Shown: positions 23,552 through 31,652 of the stretch, piece after piece
Numbering within the stretch: the stretch's first letter is position 1
Layout: each line of letters begins with the position of its first letter
Source: Arthrobacter celericrescens
GTDB lineage: Bacteria > Actinomycetota > Actinomycetes > Actinomycetales > Micrococcaceae
Direction of reading: 5' to 3'
Assembly: GCF_003614925.1 (NCBI RefSeq)
Contig: NZ_QYLP01000081.1
Coordinates: 1-35,724 of the forward strand
DNA length: 35,724 nt
Position numbers and translations under genes: made by a program
The notes under the pieces: generated by a model
What the model was told of the DNA's origin: nothing
Seen by the model: only the letters and a program-made list of their open reading frames with translations
The model's database searches: none

Positions 23552-25213
23552 ATGACAATGACGACATCGGCCCACGTGGACAGTTTCACCCGCGACCACC
23601 TGCCGCCCGCCGGCAGCTGGCCCACACTTGAATTCACCCTGCCCAAACTCCAGTACCCGGCGAGGCTGAACGCCGCCGCGGCCCTGATCGACGACGCCGT
23701 CGCCACCCACGGCGCCGGCCGCCCGGCCCTGCGCACGCCCGACGGCGAGGTCTGGACATACGGCGAGCTGCAGCTGCGCTCGAACCAGGTCGCCCAGGTG
23801 CTCACCGAGGACTTCGGAGTGGTTCCGGGCAACCGGGTCCTGCTGCGCGGGCCGAACAATCCCTGGCTCGCCGCGGCCTGGCTGGGCGTCCTTAAGGCCG
23901 GCGCCGTCGTCGTGACCACCATGCCCATGCTGCGCTCCGGCGAAATCGCCACACTGATCGGGCTGACGAAACCCGTCCTCACGGTCTCCGACCACCGTTT
24001 CCTGGGCGAGCTGGCCGATGCGGCAGGCGGCGACGTCGCGGTCCTGGCCTACGGATCGGACGACGACGGCGACCTCGCCGCCCGCTGCGTCGGCAAGAGC
24101 GGCGAGTTCACCGCGGTGGAAACCGCCGCCGACGACGTCGCGCTGCTGGGTCCGACGTCGGGCACCACCGGGGTGCCCAAGGTGACCATGCATTTCCACC
24201 GGGACATCCTCGCCATCGCGGACACCTTCGGCCGCCACATCCTGCAGCCCACGGCGGCGGACGTGTTCGCCGGGTCCCCGCCGCTGGCGTTCACCTTCGG
24301 GCTGGGCGGGTTGCTGGTCTTCCCGCTCCGGTTCGGTGCCTCGGCGCTGCTGACCGAACGCGCCACTCCGGCGGACCTGGCCGAAGCCTCCGCCGCGGCA
24401 GGGGCCACGGTGCTCTTCACGGCTCCGACCGCCTACCGGGCCATCCTCAAGGAAGGCAAGGGCGCCCTCCTCCAGGGGCTGCGCCTCGCGGTCTCGGCCG
24501 GTGAACACCTGTCCAAGGAAACCTGGGAAGCGGTCCGGGAAGCCACCGGACTCCGGCTGGTCAACGGCATCGGCGCAACGGAGATGCTGCACGTCTTCAT
24601 TTCCGCCGCCGGCGACGACATCCGGCCGGGCACCACAGGCAAGGCCGTCCCCGGCTACCGGGCAACCATCCTCGACTACGACGGTAACGAACTGGGTCCG
24701 AACCAGCCGGGCAGGCTCGCCGTCGCCGGCCCCACCGGCTGCCGCTACCTCGACGATGCCCGCCAAGCGAACTACGTCGTCAACGGCTGGAACGTCACGG
24801 GCGATATCTTCATCAAGGACGACGACGGCTACTTCACCTATCAGGCCCGCACTGACAGCATGATCGTCTCCTCCGGCTACAACATCGGCGCCCCGGAAGT
24901 GGAAGCCGCGATCGACCAGCACCCGGACGTCATCGAAAACGCGGTCATCGGCGTCCCGGACGAGACCCGTGGCGCGGTGGTCTGCGCTTTCATCGTCCTG
25001 CGCCCCGGCGTCCCCGCCGACCACGCGAAAGTCCGGGAAATCCAGGACTTCGTGAAGCGGACGATCGCCCCCTACAAGTACCCGCGCGAAATCCGCTTCG
25101 TCGATGAACTCCCCCGCAACCCAAGCGGCAAGCTGCAGCACTTCAAACTGCGGGACCGCTTCGATAACGACGATCCCCGCAAACTTGCAGGCGCTGGCCT
25201 CGGCCAGCCCTGA
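23552..25213 (+). CDS. 2-Aminobenzoate-CoA ligase (copy 2)
   Basis: A 553-residue paralogue of the ligase at 17203-18855, colinear throughout and very similar. It has the P-loop TSGTTGVPKVTMHFHRD, GIGATEMLHVFIS, the hinge SMIVSSGYNIGAPEVEAAI and the C-terminal Lys in NPSGKLQHFKLR. Divergence is greatest in the substrate-side region around residues 140-190 and in the C-terminal tail. That could mean a different aryl acid (for example a substituted anthranilate) or only relaxed drift. The ribosome site AAAGGAA is seven bases upstream. It is last in the operon and is followed by a terminator at 25229. The ligase and cupin are duplicated, but the monooxygenase/reductase is not. Confidence 0.9.
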   Translation: MTMTTSAHVDSFTRDHLPPAGSWPTLEFTLPKLQYPARLNAAAALIDDAVATHGAGRPALRTPDGEVWTYGELQLRSNQVAQVLTEDFGVVPGNRVLLRGPNNPWLAAAWLGVLKAGAVVVTTMPMLRSGEIATLIGLTKPVLTVSDHRFLGELADAAGGDVAVLAYGSDDDGDLAARCVGKSGEFTAVETAADDVALLGPTSGTTGVPKVTMHFHRDILAIADTFGRHILQPTAADVFAGSPPLAFTFGLGGLLVFPLRFGASALLTERATPADLAEASAAAGATVLFTAPTAYRAILKEGKGALLQGLRLAVSAGEHLSKETWEAVREATGLRLVNGIGATEMLHVFISAAGDDIRPGTTGKAVPGYRATILDYDGNELGPNQPGRLAVAGPTGCRYLDDARQANYVVNGWNVTGDIFIKDDDGYFTYQARTDSMIVSSGYNIGAPEVEAAIDQHPDVIENAVIGVPDETRGAVVCAFIVLRPGVPADHAKVREIQDFVKRTIAPYKYPREIRFVDELPRNPSGKLQHFKLRDRFDNDDPRKLAGAGLGQP

Positions 25214-25228
25214 GAGCAACACGAAGAC

Positions 25229-25263
25229 TCCCCGCCGCGGTTCGAACACGGCGGGGATTCTTT
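25229..25263 (+). terminator. Terminator of the aminobenzoyl-CoA operon
   Basis: A 9-bp perfect stem (TCCCCGCCG 25229-25237; CGGCGGGGA 25249-25257) with an 11-nt loop is followed by a T-rich stretch (TTCTTTG). It lies 15 bp past the second ligase gene. Confidence 0.82.
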
Positions 25264-25291
25264 GTCTTCAACGTCCTCTGACTGAGTCCTC

Positions 25292-25330
25292 TTGACGGCG
25301 CCTACCACTCTCCCAATATCCTATAGGAAA
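25292..25330 (+). promoter_or_regulatory. Promoter and GntR-type operator of kinase operon
   Basis: TTGACG at 25292-25297 is a good -35 box. The operator AATATCCTATAGGAAA (25315-25330) lies where the -10 box must be. The same 16 bases occur at 33631-33646 on the other outer promoter of this region. The core TATCCTATAGGA is a near-palindrome, as expected for a dimeric GntR/FCD repressor, and such a gene lies at 28460-29179. Confidence 0.75.
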
Positions 25331-25361
25331 GATGTTTGGCTCTCGACGATGAGGAAACCTG

Positions 25362-27110
25362 ATGACCCGGCTCTGGAACGACCCCGCTTCATTCGCTGAC
25401 GACGTGGTGGGCGGCTTCGTGCGTGCCAACGGACGCTGGGTCCGCCGTGTCCCGGGCGGGGTTTCCCGCTCCACGCGTTCCACCGAGCCCGAGGTGGCGG
25501 TCGTCATCGGCGGCGGCTCCGGCCATTACCCTGCATTCGGCGGGCTCGTCGGGCCGGGACTGGCGCACGGCTCCGCGATGGGCCAGCTCTTCGCCTCGCC
25601 CTCCGCGCAGCAGGTGGAATCGGTGGTGCGCGCCAGCGAGCAGGGCCGCGGCGTCCTCCTCACCTTCGGCAACTACGCCGGCGACGTCCTCCATTTCGGT
25701 GCCGCCCAGGAAGCGGTCCGGAAGGACGGCATCGACTGCCGCACGGTCCTGGTCACCGACGACATCTTCAGCGCCCCGCCCGCCGAGCAGCACAGGCGCC
25801 GCGGGATCGCCGGCGACCTCACCGTCTTCAAGACCGCCGGCGCCGCCGCCGCGGCAGGCTACGGAATCGACGACGTCGAACGGGTCGCCCGGGCTGCCAA
25901 CGCCCGCACCCGCACCATGGGGGTCGCCTTCTCCGGCTGCACCCTGCCCGGCGCCGAGGCCCCGCTGTTCACCGTCCCCGAGGGCCGGATGGCCATCGGC
26001 CTCGGGATCCACGGCGAGCCGGGCATCGAACTGACGGACATCCCCAGCGCCGATGGCCTCGCCGAACTGTTCATCCGGCACCTCCTCGGCGGCGCGGAAC
26101 TCCCGGAGGGAATCACGGCCCGCGGCGCCCGCGTGGTTCCGGTGCTCAACGGGCTCGGCTCGGTCAAGAGCGAGGAACTGTTCGTGGTCTTCGCCCGCGT
26201 GGCCGAACTCCTGGAGGAGGCCGGCGTGGAGATCGTGGACCCGCAGGTGGGCGAATTCTGCACCAGCTTCGACATGGCCGGGGTGTCGCTCACCCTCTTT
26301 TGGCTCGACGAGGAACTGGAACGGCTCTGGCTCGCGCCCGCGGATACGCCCGCCTTCCGGACCGGCGCCGTCGACCCCGCTTCCCTCCAGCAAGTGGCAG
26401 ACGACGACGGTGCGCGGCCGGCCGAGGAGGACACCCTCCCCGAATCCGGCGAAGACTCCCGGCGTGCAGCCGCCCGCATCGCGGCCTCCCTCGAGGCGAT
26501 GCGCATGGCCATCGACGAGGCGGCCGACGAGCTCGGCCGGATCGATGCGATCGCCGGCGACGGCGACCACGGCATCGGCATGCAGCGCGGCACCGCCGCA
26601 GCGTCCGCCGTCGCGTCTTCCCTGGCCGCCCGCGGCGCCGGCGCCCGAACCCTGCTCGAACGGGCCGGCAACGAATGGTCCAACCGCGCCGGAGGCACCT
26701 CGGGCGCCATCTGGGGGCTCATCCTGCGGACGGTGGGCGAGCACCTCGGCGACGCCGAACAGGCCACGGCCGGGCGGATCGCCGGTGGAATCTCCGCCGC
26801 GAAGGACGCCGTGATGGCCTACGGCAAGGCGTCCGTGGGAGACAAGACCCTCGTGGATTCGCTGGTGCCGTTCGCCGACACCCTCGCTGCCCGCGTCAGC
26901 GCCGGAGACAGCCTCTCGGAAGCCTGGCTTGCCGCCGCGGACGCCGCGACGGCCGCCGCCGAGGCAACCGCGGACCTTCTTCCCGGCATGGGCCGCGCCC
27001 GCACCCACGGGGAGAAGTCGCTCGGCGTCCCGGATCCGGGCGCCGTCTCCCTTGCCCTCATCGCCCGCCGCGTCCACGCGGTCCTCGAGTCCGCGGCCGC
27101 CTCGGCCTGA
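25362..27110 (+). CDS. Dihydroxyacetone kinase-family (DhaKL) tetrulose kinase
   Basis: A 582-residue ATP-dependent kinase with fused DhaK and DhaL domains. The DhaK domain (1 to about 330) has GGGSGHYPAFGGLVG near the start and the substrate-binding His in GLGIHGEPGIE (about residue 218). The DhaL domain (about 370-580) has the magnesium/ATP loop IAGDGDHGIGM and the NRAGGTSGAIWG segment. Ribosome site GAGG before the ATG. The kinase is followed by RpiB-like and TPI-like isomerases. That trio matches the L-/D-erythrulose kinase (LerK/DerK) systems of actinobacterial tetritol catabolism, so erythrulose is a more likely substrate than dihydroxyacetone. This is inference from context; the sequence alone fixes only the kinase family. 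Confidence 0.9.
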   Translation: MTRLWNDPASFADDVVGGFVRANGRWVRRVPGGVSRSTRSTEPEVAVVIGGGSGHYPAFGGLVGPGLAHGSAMGQLFASPSAQQVESVVRASEQGRGVLLTFGNYAGDVLHFGAAQEAVRKDGIDCRTVLVTDDIFSAPPAEQHRRRGIAGDLTVFKTAGAAAAAGYGIDDVERVARAANARTRTMGVAFSGCTLPGAEAPLFTVPEGRMAIGLGIHGEPGIELTDIPSADGLAELFIRHLLGGAELPEGITARGARVVPVLNGLGSVKSEELFVVFARVAELLEEAGVEIVDPQVGEFCTSFDMAGVSLTLFWLDEELERLWLAPADTPAFRTGAVDPASLQQVADDDGARPAEEDTLPESGEDSRRAAARIAASLEAMRMAIDEAADELGRIDAIAGDGDHGIGMQRGTAAASAVASSLAARGAGARTLLERAGNEWSNRAGGTSGAIWGLILRTVGEHLGDAEQATAGRIAGGISAAKDAVMAYGKASVGDKTLVDSLVPFADTLAARVSAGDSLSEAWLAAADAATAAAEATADLLPGMGRARTHGEKSLGVPDPGAVSLALIARRVHAVLESAAASA

Positions 27111-27145
27111 CCACCGCCTGATACAGCCATCACCCAAGGAGAGAC

Positions 27146-27604
27146 ATGACCCCCTGGCGCATCGTCGTCGGCTCGGACGACGCCGGATTCGACTACAAGG
27201 AAATCATCAAGCGCGACCTCGAAGGCAACGCCGCCGTCACCTCGGTGGCCGACGTCGGCGTGGCTGCGGACGGCCACACCAATTACCCGGCGGTCGCCAC
27301 AGCAGCTGCGGAGATGGTCGCCCGCGGCGACGCCGACCGGGCCATCCTGATCTGCGGCACCGGTCTCGGCGTCGCGATCGCCGCGAACAAGGTCAAGGGC
27401 ATCCGGGCGGTCACCGCCCACGACAGCTTCTCGGTGGAACGCAGCATCCTCTCCAACGACGCCCAGATCCTGTGCATGGGCCAGCGGGTGGTCGGCATCG
27501 AGCAGGCCCGCCGCAACGTGCGCGAATGGCTCGGCTACGTCTTCGACCCCGCCAGCGCCTCCAACGACAAGGTCCGCGAGATCTGCAGCTACGAAGGCGT
27601 CTGA
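27146..27604 (+). CDS. RpiB-family sugar phosphate isomerase
   Basis: A 152-residue RpiB/LacAB-family aldose-ketose isomerase. It begins with the phosphate-binding strand IVVGSDDAGFDYKEIIK and contains ILICGTGLGVAIAANKVKGI, whose Cys is the family's catalytic base in the ribose/allose type. VTAHDSFSVERSILSND and ILCMGQRVVG follow. AAGGAGAG precedes the ATG. In erythritol catabolism an RpiB homologue (EryI/DerI) interconverts D-erythrulose 4-phosphate and D-erythrose 4-phosphate, and the neighbouring kinase and TPI-like genes make that the best assignment. Ribose 5-phosphate isomerisation is the alternative. Confidence 0.9.
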   Translation: MTPWRIVVGSDDAGFDYKEIIKRDLEGNAAVTSVADVGVAADGHTNYPAVATAAAEMVARGDADRAILICGTGLGVAIAANKVKGIRAVTAHDSFSVERSILSNDAQILCMGQRVVGIEQARRNVREWLGYVFDPASASNDKVREICSYEGV

Positions 27605-27606
27605 GC

Positions 27607-28467
27607 GTGGCCGGTTTTCCGCGCTTCCTGATCGGCGCAAGCACCAAGATGTACTTCAGCCATGCCCGCACCTTGGAGTGGTGCCGGGCCGTGGCTGAGA
27701 TCGCCAGGACCCACCCGGCCGTCCGCGGCGGGGACGCCGCCCTCTTCGTGGTGCCCGGCTTCCTCTCCGTGCCCGGAGCGTTGGACGTGTTCGGTGCCCT
27801 GGACGGGCCCGACGGCGCCGCGATGGTGGGCGTGCAGGACCTCGCCGCCGAGGATTCGGGGGCGTTCACCGGTGAAGTCAGCGGTCCCCAGGCCGCCGAG
27901 CTGGGCTGTGAACTGGCCGAGATCGGCCATGCCGAGCGGCGACGCCTTTTCGGTGAGGACGATGCCGCGGTCCGCGCCAAAACCGCGGCGGCCCTGCGCG
28001 CGGGGCTGGTTCCCTTGCTTTGCCTGGGCGAAGCCGAACTCGGTGAACCCCCCGCCGCCGCCGCGGAATGCATCCGGCAGCTTGACCACGCCCTGGCCTC
28101 GGCCGGGGCGTCCGGCTTGTCCGGCCGGATCGTTGTCGCCTACGAACCGCACTGGGCGATCGGCGCCCCGGAACCCGCGGCCCCGGAGCACATCACCGCA
28201 GTCTGCACGGCCCTGCGGGCGCACCTCCGCGGCTTGCCCGCCCACGCCGGCTCCGCCGTCATCTACGGCGGCAGCGCGGGGCCGGGGCTGCTCAGCCGGA
28301 TCGGACATGCGGTGGACGGACTGTTCCTGGGCCGCTTCGCCCACGACCCGGCCGCCGTTGCCGCCATCCTCGACGAGGTGAGCAACATCGCCGGTCACAA
28401 GCCGTCCCGCGCCGGGAGCGGCACCATCCCCGCTGATAGCATCGGTGCAGGAGGAACCGATGTCTGA
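27607..28467 (+). CDS. Triosephosphate isomerase-like tetrulose phosphate isomerase
   Basis: A 286-residue TIM-barrel protein of the TPI family. It keeps the catalytic set: Lys in GASTKMYF, electrophile His in IGHAERRRLFGE, Glu in VAYEPHWAIG, and the phosphate loop YGGSAGPG. Active-site surroundings differ from glycolytic TPI (STK instead of NWK). Start is GTG at 27607, two bases after the RpiB-like stop, with only GAAGG about 11 bases upstream, so translation is probably coupled. It ends eight bases inside the GntR-type gene. By analogy with EryH/LerI it would interconvert L-erythrulose 1-phosphate and D-erythrulose 4-phosphate. The C-terminal tail (about 30 residues, Gly/Ala/Ser-rich) is longer than usual. 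Confidence 0.88.
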   Translation: MAGFPRFLIGASTKMYFSHARTLEWCRAVAEIARTHPAVRGGDAALFVVPGFLSVPGALDVFGALDGPDGAAMVGVQDLAAEDSGAFTGEVSGPQAAELGCELAEIGHAERRRLFGEDDAAVRAKTAAALRAGLVPLLCLGEAELGEPPAAAAECIRQLDHALASAGASGLSGRIVVAYEPHWAIGAPEPAAPEHITAVCTALRAHLRGLPAHAGSAVIYGGSAGPGLLSRIGHAVDGLFLGRFAHDPAAVAAILDEVSNIAGHKPSRAGSGTIPADSIGAGGTDV

Positions 28468-29179
28468 GACCGTATATCCCCTTGCGGGACACACCCCGCA
28501 GCGCAAGGGATTGCGCGACAGCGTCTATGAGCTCATCCTCAACATGCTCATGACCTCGGACATCGCCCCGGGCACCCGGCTGTCGATCGACGTCATCGCC
28601 CGCGACCTCAAGGTCTCCCCCACTCCCGTCCGCGAAGCCCTCGTACAGCTCGAACGCACCGGCCTTGTGACCCGTGAAGCACTCAAGGGCTACCGTGTGG
28701 CCCCGCCGATCCACAGCGGCCAGCTGGAGGCCCTGTTCGACGCCCGGCTCGTGCTCGAATGCGGGGCCACGGAGCTGGCCGCCGGCCACGCCGCCGACGT
28801 CGTGCCCGAACTGGACGCCACCCTCGAGAAGCAGCGCGAACTCGGCGAAAAGGTGCGCAGGGCCTTCGCAGCCGGCGGACCGGCGCCGGTTGACCTGCTG
28901 CGCGAATACTTCGCCGTCGACTGGCAGTTCCACCACCTCATCTTCGAAGGCACCCGGAACCCCTTCCTGCTGGACATGTCCGAGGACATCTCGATCCGGG
29001 TGCACCGCATGCGCCAGACGGTCAACGCCGGCGTCACCGACGCCCCGGATGCCGTGATCGAGCACGGACTGATCCTTGATGCGCTGCGCAACGGCGACGG
29101 CGACGCCGCGGCCGCCGCGATGCGCGACCACATCGAGAAGGTCCGCGAGCGTGCCCGGCACGACACCGCCGCGCGCTGA
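28460..29179 (+). CDS. GntR/FCD-family regulator
   Basis: A 239-residue repressor of the FadR subfamily of GntR. The winged helix (about 20-80) contains VYELILNMLMTSDIAPGTRL and LKVSPTPVREALVQLERTGL. The FCD ligand domain (about 95-230) has the metal-binding acid and His positions in EYFAVDWQFHHLIFEGTRN and the C-terminal AMRDHIEKVRER. Start at 28460 with AGGAGG seven bases upstream, overlapping the TPI-like gene by eight bases. The identical 16-bp near-palindromes at 25315 and 33631 are its likely operators. They would control both the kinase operon (including itself) and the opposing TIM-barrel/dehydrogenase operon. The effector is probably a pathway sugar or acid; not determined. Confidence 0.92.
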   Translation: MSETVYPLAGHTPQRKGLRDSVYELILNMLMTSDIAPGTRLSIDVIARDLKVSPTPVREALVQLERTGLVTREALKGYRVAPPIHSGQLEALFDARLVLECGATELAAGHAADVVPELDATLEKQRELGEKVRRAFAAGGPAPVDLLREYFAVDWQFHHLIFEGTRNPFLLDMSEDISIRVHRMRQTVNAGVTDAPDAVIEHGLILDALRNGDGDAAAAAMRDHIEKVRERARHDTAAR

Positions 29180-29203
29180 CACGATTCCATTAGTACACGC
29201 ACA

Positions 29204-29237
29204 ACGGCCGGCCACCCTTTCGGGTGACCGGCCGCCG
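29204..29237. terminator. Hairpin between convergent regulator and MFS genes
   Basis: A 12-bp stem with one mismatch (arms 29206-29217 and 29222-29233, 4-nt loop) lies between the ends of the GntR-type and MFS genes. There is no strong T run on either side. Its position suits a shared terminator. Confidence 0.6.
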
Positions 29238-29261
29238 TCGTAATCCCTTACGCGGTGGGGA

Positions 29262-30626
29262 TCAGTGGCCGACAGTCGAGTTGTCGAGCAGCTGGTCCGA
29301 CTTGGCGCCCTTGAAGAACTTCGTGGAGAACAGCATGGCCGCTGCGAGGAAGGCGAACACGCCGAGGGAGACAACGCCCCAGGCCCCGCTCGGGGTGGGC
29401 ACCGATGCATTGATGCTGGTGCGCATGATCGGGGCCACGAAGCCGCCGAGGTTGCCCAGGGAGTTGATCAGGCCGATGCCCGCGGCCGCCGCGGAACCGG
29501 TGAGGAACGCCGTCGGGTAGGCCCAGGTGATCGGGCCGACCGTGAGGAAGCTGGCCACGGCGAAGGTGATGCAGGCGATGCCGAGGATCGGCTGGCCGTT
29601 GGCGCCGGCCCAGGCGGAGCCGAGGATGAAGACGCCGGTCGACAGGTAGCAGAGGGTGCCCCAGTTGCGGCGGCGCAGCACGGTGTTGGCGGCCCGGCCG
29701 GCGAAGTAGCAGACGAACAGTCCCACGAGCCACGGGATCGCGGAGACCACGCCCACCTCCCAGCCGACCTTCTTGCCCAGCAGCGAGGCGACCTGCTGCG
29801 GGAGGTAGAAGGTGGTGCCGTACACGGCGATCTGGAGGCAGAAGTAGATGACCGTGAAGTACCAGACCTTCCAGTTGGCCATCGCGGCCCAGATCCCGTT
29901 GGGGCCGTCCTCGGTGCGGACGGCGTCCTCGGCGGCCATGGTGGTTTCGAGGGCTTCCTTCTCCTCGGCGTTGAGGAACTTCGCGTCCTGCGGCGAGTTG
30001 ATCAGGAAGTAGAGGGCGGCGACACCGGCGACGACGGCAAGCATGCCTTCGACGAAGAACATCACTTGCCAGCCGTGCCAGGCAGTGGCCCCGCCAAGAG
30101 CGATCAGCCCTCCGGAGAGCGGGGCGCCCAGCATCTGCGAGAACGGTTGGGCCAGGTAGAACAGGGCGAACATCTGCACGCGCACCTTGTTCGGGAACCA
30201 GGCGGCCAGGTACATGATGACGCCCGGGAAGAGGCCGGCCTCGGTCACGCCGAGCAGGAAGCGCAGGATGATGAACATCGTCTCGTCAGTGACGAATGCG
30301 AAGGCCGACGCGGTGATGCCCCAGGTGACGGCGATGCGGGCCAGCCAGAACTTGGCGCCGAACTTCTTCAGGAGCAGGTTCGAGGGGATTTCAAAGATTG
30401 CGTAGCCGATGAAGAAGATGCCGGCGCCGAGCGCGAAGGCACCGTCGGAGACGCCGCGGTCGACCTTGAGCGCAGCCTCGGCGAAGCCGACGTTGGTGCG
30501 GTCGAGGAACGCCACGAAGTACAGGATGATGAGCATCGGCATGAGATGCTTCGCGGCCTTCTTGATGGCCGTCTTGAGCACGGGACTGGTACTGAGTACG
30601 TCGATGACCTGCGTGGATGAGGACAT
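29262..30626 (-). CDS. MFS transporter, anion:cation symporter type
   Basis: A 454-residue, 12-segment inner-membrane carrier of the major facilitator superfamily. The signature near the first segment (YFVAFLDRTNVGFAEAAL) and the segment-4/5 pattern RFLLGVTEAGLFPGVIMYL are typical of the anion:cation symporter (ACS) family, which imports tartrate, hexuronates, galactonate, phthalate and similar organic acids. A central hydrophilic loop (about residues 215-255) separates the two six-segment halves. AAAGGAG lies seven bases before the start. It suggests that the substrate of this gene region is an acid sugar or other small carboxylate rather than a neutral polyol. Last gene of the leftward operon. 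Confidence 0.9.
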   Translation of the reverse strand: MSSSTQVIDVLSTSPVLKTAIKKAAKHLMPMLIILYFVAFLDRTNVGFAEAALKVDRGVSDGAFALGAGIFFIGYAIFEIPSNLLLKKFGAKFWLARIAVTWGITASAFAFVTDETMFIILRFLLGVTEAGLFPGVIMYLAAWFPNKVRVQMFALFYLAQPFSQMLGAPLSGGLIALGGATAWHGWQVMFFVEGMLAVVAGVAALYFLINSPQDAKFLNAEEKEALETTMAAEDAVRTEDGPNGIWAAMANWKVWYFTVIYFCLQIAVYGTTFYLPQQVASLLGKKVGWEVGVVSAIPWLVGLFVCYFAGRAANTVLRRRNWGTLCYLSTGVFILGSAWAGANGQPILGIACITFAVASFLTVGPITWAYPTAFLTGSAAAAGIGLINSLGNLGGFVAPIMRTSINASVPTPSGAWGVVSLGVFAFLAAAMLFSTKFFKGAKSDQLLDNSTVGH

Positions 30627-30736
30627 GTCCGCTCTCCTTTGAGTGGATGCGTTGGGTTGGGTGGGTACGTGCGATGGTTGGGTGCTGCGGAACTCGTGCG
30701 ACAGGGTTGCGTGGACTGGGTGCTACGGGGACAGGG

Positions 30737-30841
30737 CTACTGGATGAGGGCCGGGGCGATCTGGGCGACGCCGAAGACCACCAGGGCCAGGCCGACGAGG
30801 AGGAAGACGATCCTCCCGGCCGACCAGCGGCGGGCGCTCAT
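30737..30841 (-). CDS. 34-residue single-span membrane peptide
   Basis: A tiny ORF whose ATG overlaps the SDR stop (ATGA, 30838-30841), the coupling style used elsewhere in this window. It starts basic (MSARRWSAGR), has one strong hydrophobic span (IVFLLVGLALVVFGVAQI) and ends APALIQ, so it would insert N-in as a single membrane helix. It lies immediately upstream of the MFS carrier gene. A small accessory subunit of the carrier is an attractive guess. The remaining 110 bp up to the MFS gene contain a GT-rich low-complexity stretch and the MFS ribosome site only. No known family recognised. Confidence 0.6.
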   Translation of the reverse strand: MSARRWSAGRIVFLLVGLALVVFGVAQIAPALIQ

Positions 30842-31626
30842 CCGTGCATGTAGAGGCCGCCGTCAACGTTCAGGGTCTGGCCCGTCACGAATCCGGCGTC
30901 CTCGCCGATGAGGTAGTGGATGGCCGCGGCGATGTCCCGCGGGGTGCCGATGCGCGGCAGCACGCCGTCGGCCGCCATCTTCGCCTTGCGCTCGTCGGTG
31001 AGGGTGCCGCCCATGATGTCGGTGTCGATCGGGCCGGGCGAGACGGCGTTGACGGTGACGCCGTGGTGTCCGAGTTCGCGGGCCAGGCTGCGCGTCAGGC
31101 CGAGGACACCGGCTTTGGCAGCCGAGTAGGCGGTCTTGCTGAAGGTGCCGCCGCCGCGCTGCGCTGAGACGGAGGAAAGGTTCACCACGCGCCCGACGCC
31201 GTTGCGCACCATGGTCTCGACCGCGCGCTTGGTGGAGTGATGGACGCCGTGGAGGTTGATGTCGATGACCCGGTGCCACTCCTCGGCGGACACCTCAAGG
31301 TACGGGACCGGGGAGGAGACGCCGGCCAGGTTCACGACGGCCACGAGCTGCGGCAGCTCGGCTTCGAGTTCGTCAAAGGCGGCCCGGACCTGTGCTTCGT
31401 CGGCAACGTTCGCGCCGGCGCCGGCTGCTACGACGCCGTGCTTCTCGGCAATGTCTTTGGCCACGGCCTTGGCAGCCTCGGCGTCCAGGTCCAGGATGCC
31501 GACGTTCCAGCCGCGCTCGGCGAGGTAGTGCGCGGCGTAGCGGCCGATGCCGCGCGGCGACGCGGCACCGGTGAGGATGACGCTGCGCTCGGCAGGGAAG
31601 GCGGGGCTTGGTGCGAAATCGATCAT
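30838..31626 (-). CDS. SDR-family dehydrogenase
   Basis: A 262-residue classical short-chain dehydrogenase. The nucleotide-binding motif TGAASPRGIGRYAA sits about residue 20. Asp at the end of strand 2 (GILDLDAEAA) suggests NAD rather than NADP preference. NLAG box, catalytic Ser in VVNLSSVSAQRGG and YSAAKAG Tyr/Lys pair are present, with the usual NAVSPGPIDTDIM after. GAAGGA lies six bases before the ATG. In the operon with a hydroxyacid-type dehydrogenase and a TIM-barrel enzyme it probably oxidises the sugar acid or polyol entering the pathway. The substrate is unknown; FabG-like annotation would be too generic here. Confidence 0.88.
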   Translation of the reverse strand: MIDFAPSPAFPAERSVILTGAASPRGIGRYAAHYLAERGWNVGILDLDAEAAKAVAKDIAEKHGVVAAGAGANVADEAQVRAAFDELEAELPQLVAVVNLAGVSSPVPYLEVSAEEWHRVIDINLHGVHHSTKRAVETMVRNGVGRVVNLSSVSAQRGGGTFSKTAYSAAKAGVLGLTRSLARELGHHGVTVNAVSPGPIDTDIMGGTLTDERKAKMAADGVLPRIGTPRDIAAAIHYLIGEDAGFVTGQTLNVDGGLYMHG

Positions 31627-31652
31627 GGTGTCCTTCGGTTGAGGTGGCGGTG

